NCBI GenBank assembly: GCA_026991065.1 | Contig: JALXCG010000410.1 | Coordinates: 1 to 6,067, forward strand | DNA from: Gemmatimonadota bacterium | GTDB taxonomy: Bacteria > GCA-2686955 | Length of the DNA stretch: 6,067 bases | Direction of reading: 5' to 3' | In this document: piece by piece, positions 5,509-6,067 of the stretch | Layout of the letters: every line of letters starts with the position of its first letter | Position numbering within the stretch: the first letter of the stretch is position 1 | Translations under genes and position numbers: made by a program | Notes under the pieces: model-generated | Told to the model about the DNA's origin: nothing | Database searches by the model: none | What the model saw: only the letters and a program-made list of their open reading frames with translations

Positions 5509-5937
5509 TCAGCGGTTGGCGCGCTGGAGAAGTGTGGCGACAGTGCCCGCGAGAAAAAGTGTGGCGATGACGACCGGAACCGGGGGCATGTCGACGGCGA
5601 TGGAGAGGAGGAAGCCGCTGATGGTGCCGAGCAGGCCGATCAGGAGGACACCGGCGACCAGATTGCCCAGGCCGAGGGCGTGGCGCTCCCACAGCAGGGT
5701 GGGGATGGCGAGAAGGCCGAGGGTGAGGAGGGGGCCGACGGAGATGACGCCGGCGGCGATGATCAGGGCGCCGGCGACGCGAAAGAGGAGGACGGTGCGG
5801 CGGCCCTGGAGGCCGTTGCGGATGATCAGACCCTCCTGGTCGAGGGCGAGGGCGTAGAGGAGGCCGCGGAAACGGAAGGCGAGAGCGAGCGTGGCGAGGG
5901 TGAGAACGATAAAGCCGATCAGCTCCGCCTGCTCCAT
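5509..5937 (-). CDS. Small multi-pass inner-membrane protein of unknown function
   Basis: A 142-residue hydrophobic protein that I do not recognise. Membrane segments are likely at about 6-21, 54-82 (long and containing Pro69 and Pro79, perhaps two helices), 93-113 and 119-137, giving four to five passes. The loop at 33-53 carries charges (DQEG, then RNGLQGRR), and the C-terminus ends QRANR. High G/C at third codon positions on this strand and the alternation of hydrophobic blocks show that the minus strand is the coding one; the plus-strand frames here give Glu/Gly/Arg-rich shadows. ATG at 5937 is chosen because GAGG lies eight bases upstream on the minus strand and the first helix starts at once. 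An in-frame ATG at 5961 or a TTG further up would add an arginine-rich stretch and lacks a good ribosome site. It converges with the protease gene. Confidence 0.65.
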   Translation of the reverse strand: MEQAELIGFIVLTLATLALAFRFRGLLYALALDQEGLIIRNGLQGRRTVLLFRVAGALIIAAGVISVGPLLTLGLLAIPTLLWERHALGLGNLVAGVLLIGLLGTISGFLLSIAVDMPPVPVVIATLFLAGTVATLLQRANR

Positions 5938-6067
5938 GGCCAGGACCTCGCCGCGGAGCATGTGTTGCACGTGGGCTTCGACGCGGGCGCTGGCGCGCCG
6001 TGCTCCTGGCCGGACTCTTCTGTGCCGGCGACGCCGCAACCCCGATCATGGGCGCCGCCCGCGCCCG
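5938..6067. other. Window end without a supported gene
   Basis: All frames are open or nearly so because of the high GC content. The plus-strand frame from about 5991 to the end reads a short hydrophobic run (WRAVLLAGLFCAGDAATPIM) that could be part of a membrane protein continuing past the edge, but no start codon or ribosome site supports it. Confidence 0.3.

Noticed and set aside
5246-6049. A long minus-strand ORF of 267 codons rich in Arg, Pro and His.
   Set aside because: It is a shadow in another frame of the membrane-protein gene and runs on into the protease C-terminus. Its composition is typical of off-frame GC-rich DNA.
5991-6067. A hydrophobic plus-strand frame (WRAVLLAGLF...) at the window end that resembles part of a transporter.
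   Set aside because: Only 25 residues are visible, no start or ribosome site is present, and upstream codons look non-coding.
1-6067. CRISPR arrays, tRNA or rRNA genes, toxin-antitoxin pairs and phage genes were looked for.
   Set aside because: No regularly spaced repeats, tRNA-like cloverleaf, rRNA segment or recognisable genes of these types were found by eye.

Overview
The window comes from a GC-rich bacterium. By gene style it is probably a proteobacterium, perhaps a gammaproteobacterium. That assignment is inference: the window has no rRNA or other marker gene. It holds three complete protein genes on the plus strand, one small membrane-protein gene on the minus strand, and the first 24 codons of another minus-strand gene at the left edge. 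Between the second and third plus-strand genes is a stretch with a broken ATPase gene and repeat-like DNA.

Left part (1-1361): the start of an NAD(P)H-dependent quinone/flavin oxidoreductase-like gene (minus strand) faces away from an AraC-family regulator with a cupin-type sensor domain (plus strand). They share a 251-base divergent control region with a candidate promoter and a short perfect inverted repeat. This is a common layout in which the regulator controls the neighbouring enzyme.

Middle part (1362-3202): an exported protein of about 551 residues combines an N-terminal carboxypeptidase-regulatory-like beta domain, a second beta-rich segment, a helical middle and a C-terminal TlpA/ResA-type thioredoxin domain with CVPC. 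It starts at GTG behind a strong ribosome binding site.

Intergenic scar (3203-3793): there is no intact gene here. It holds the first about 41 codons of an AAA/DUF4143-type ATPase with a damaged Walker A (K to R). In front of it lies a perfect palindrome at the expected promoter. The ATPase homology stops at the GTAG end of a 47-base element that begins GTAG and ends CTAC, like a pair of inverted REP units.

Right part (3794-5508): an exported gluzincin metalloprotease resembling family M1 is clearly less GC-rich than its neighbours. Its HEISH motif is followed by the third zinc ligand after 15 residues instead of the usual 18, and the GxMEN exopeptidase motif is not recognisable. A dense set of nested inverted repeats follows (5356-5487), between this gene and a convergent small four-helix membrane protein (5509-5937, minus). 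The last 130 bases hold no gene that can be supported.

No complete new multi-gene system is visible. The most notable items are the divergent M1-like enzyme, the ATPase remnant cut at a REP-like boundary with its palindrome, and the structured region after the protease.
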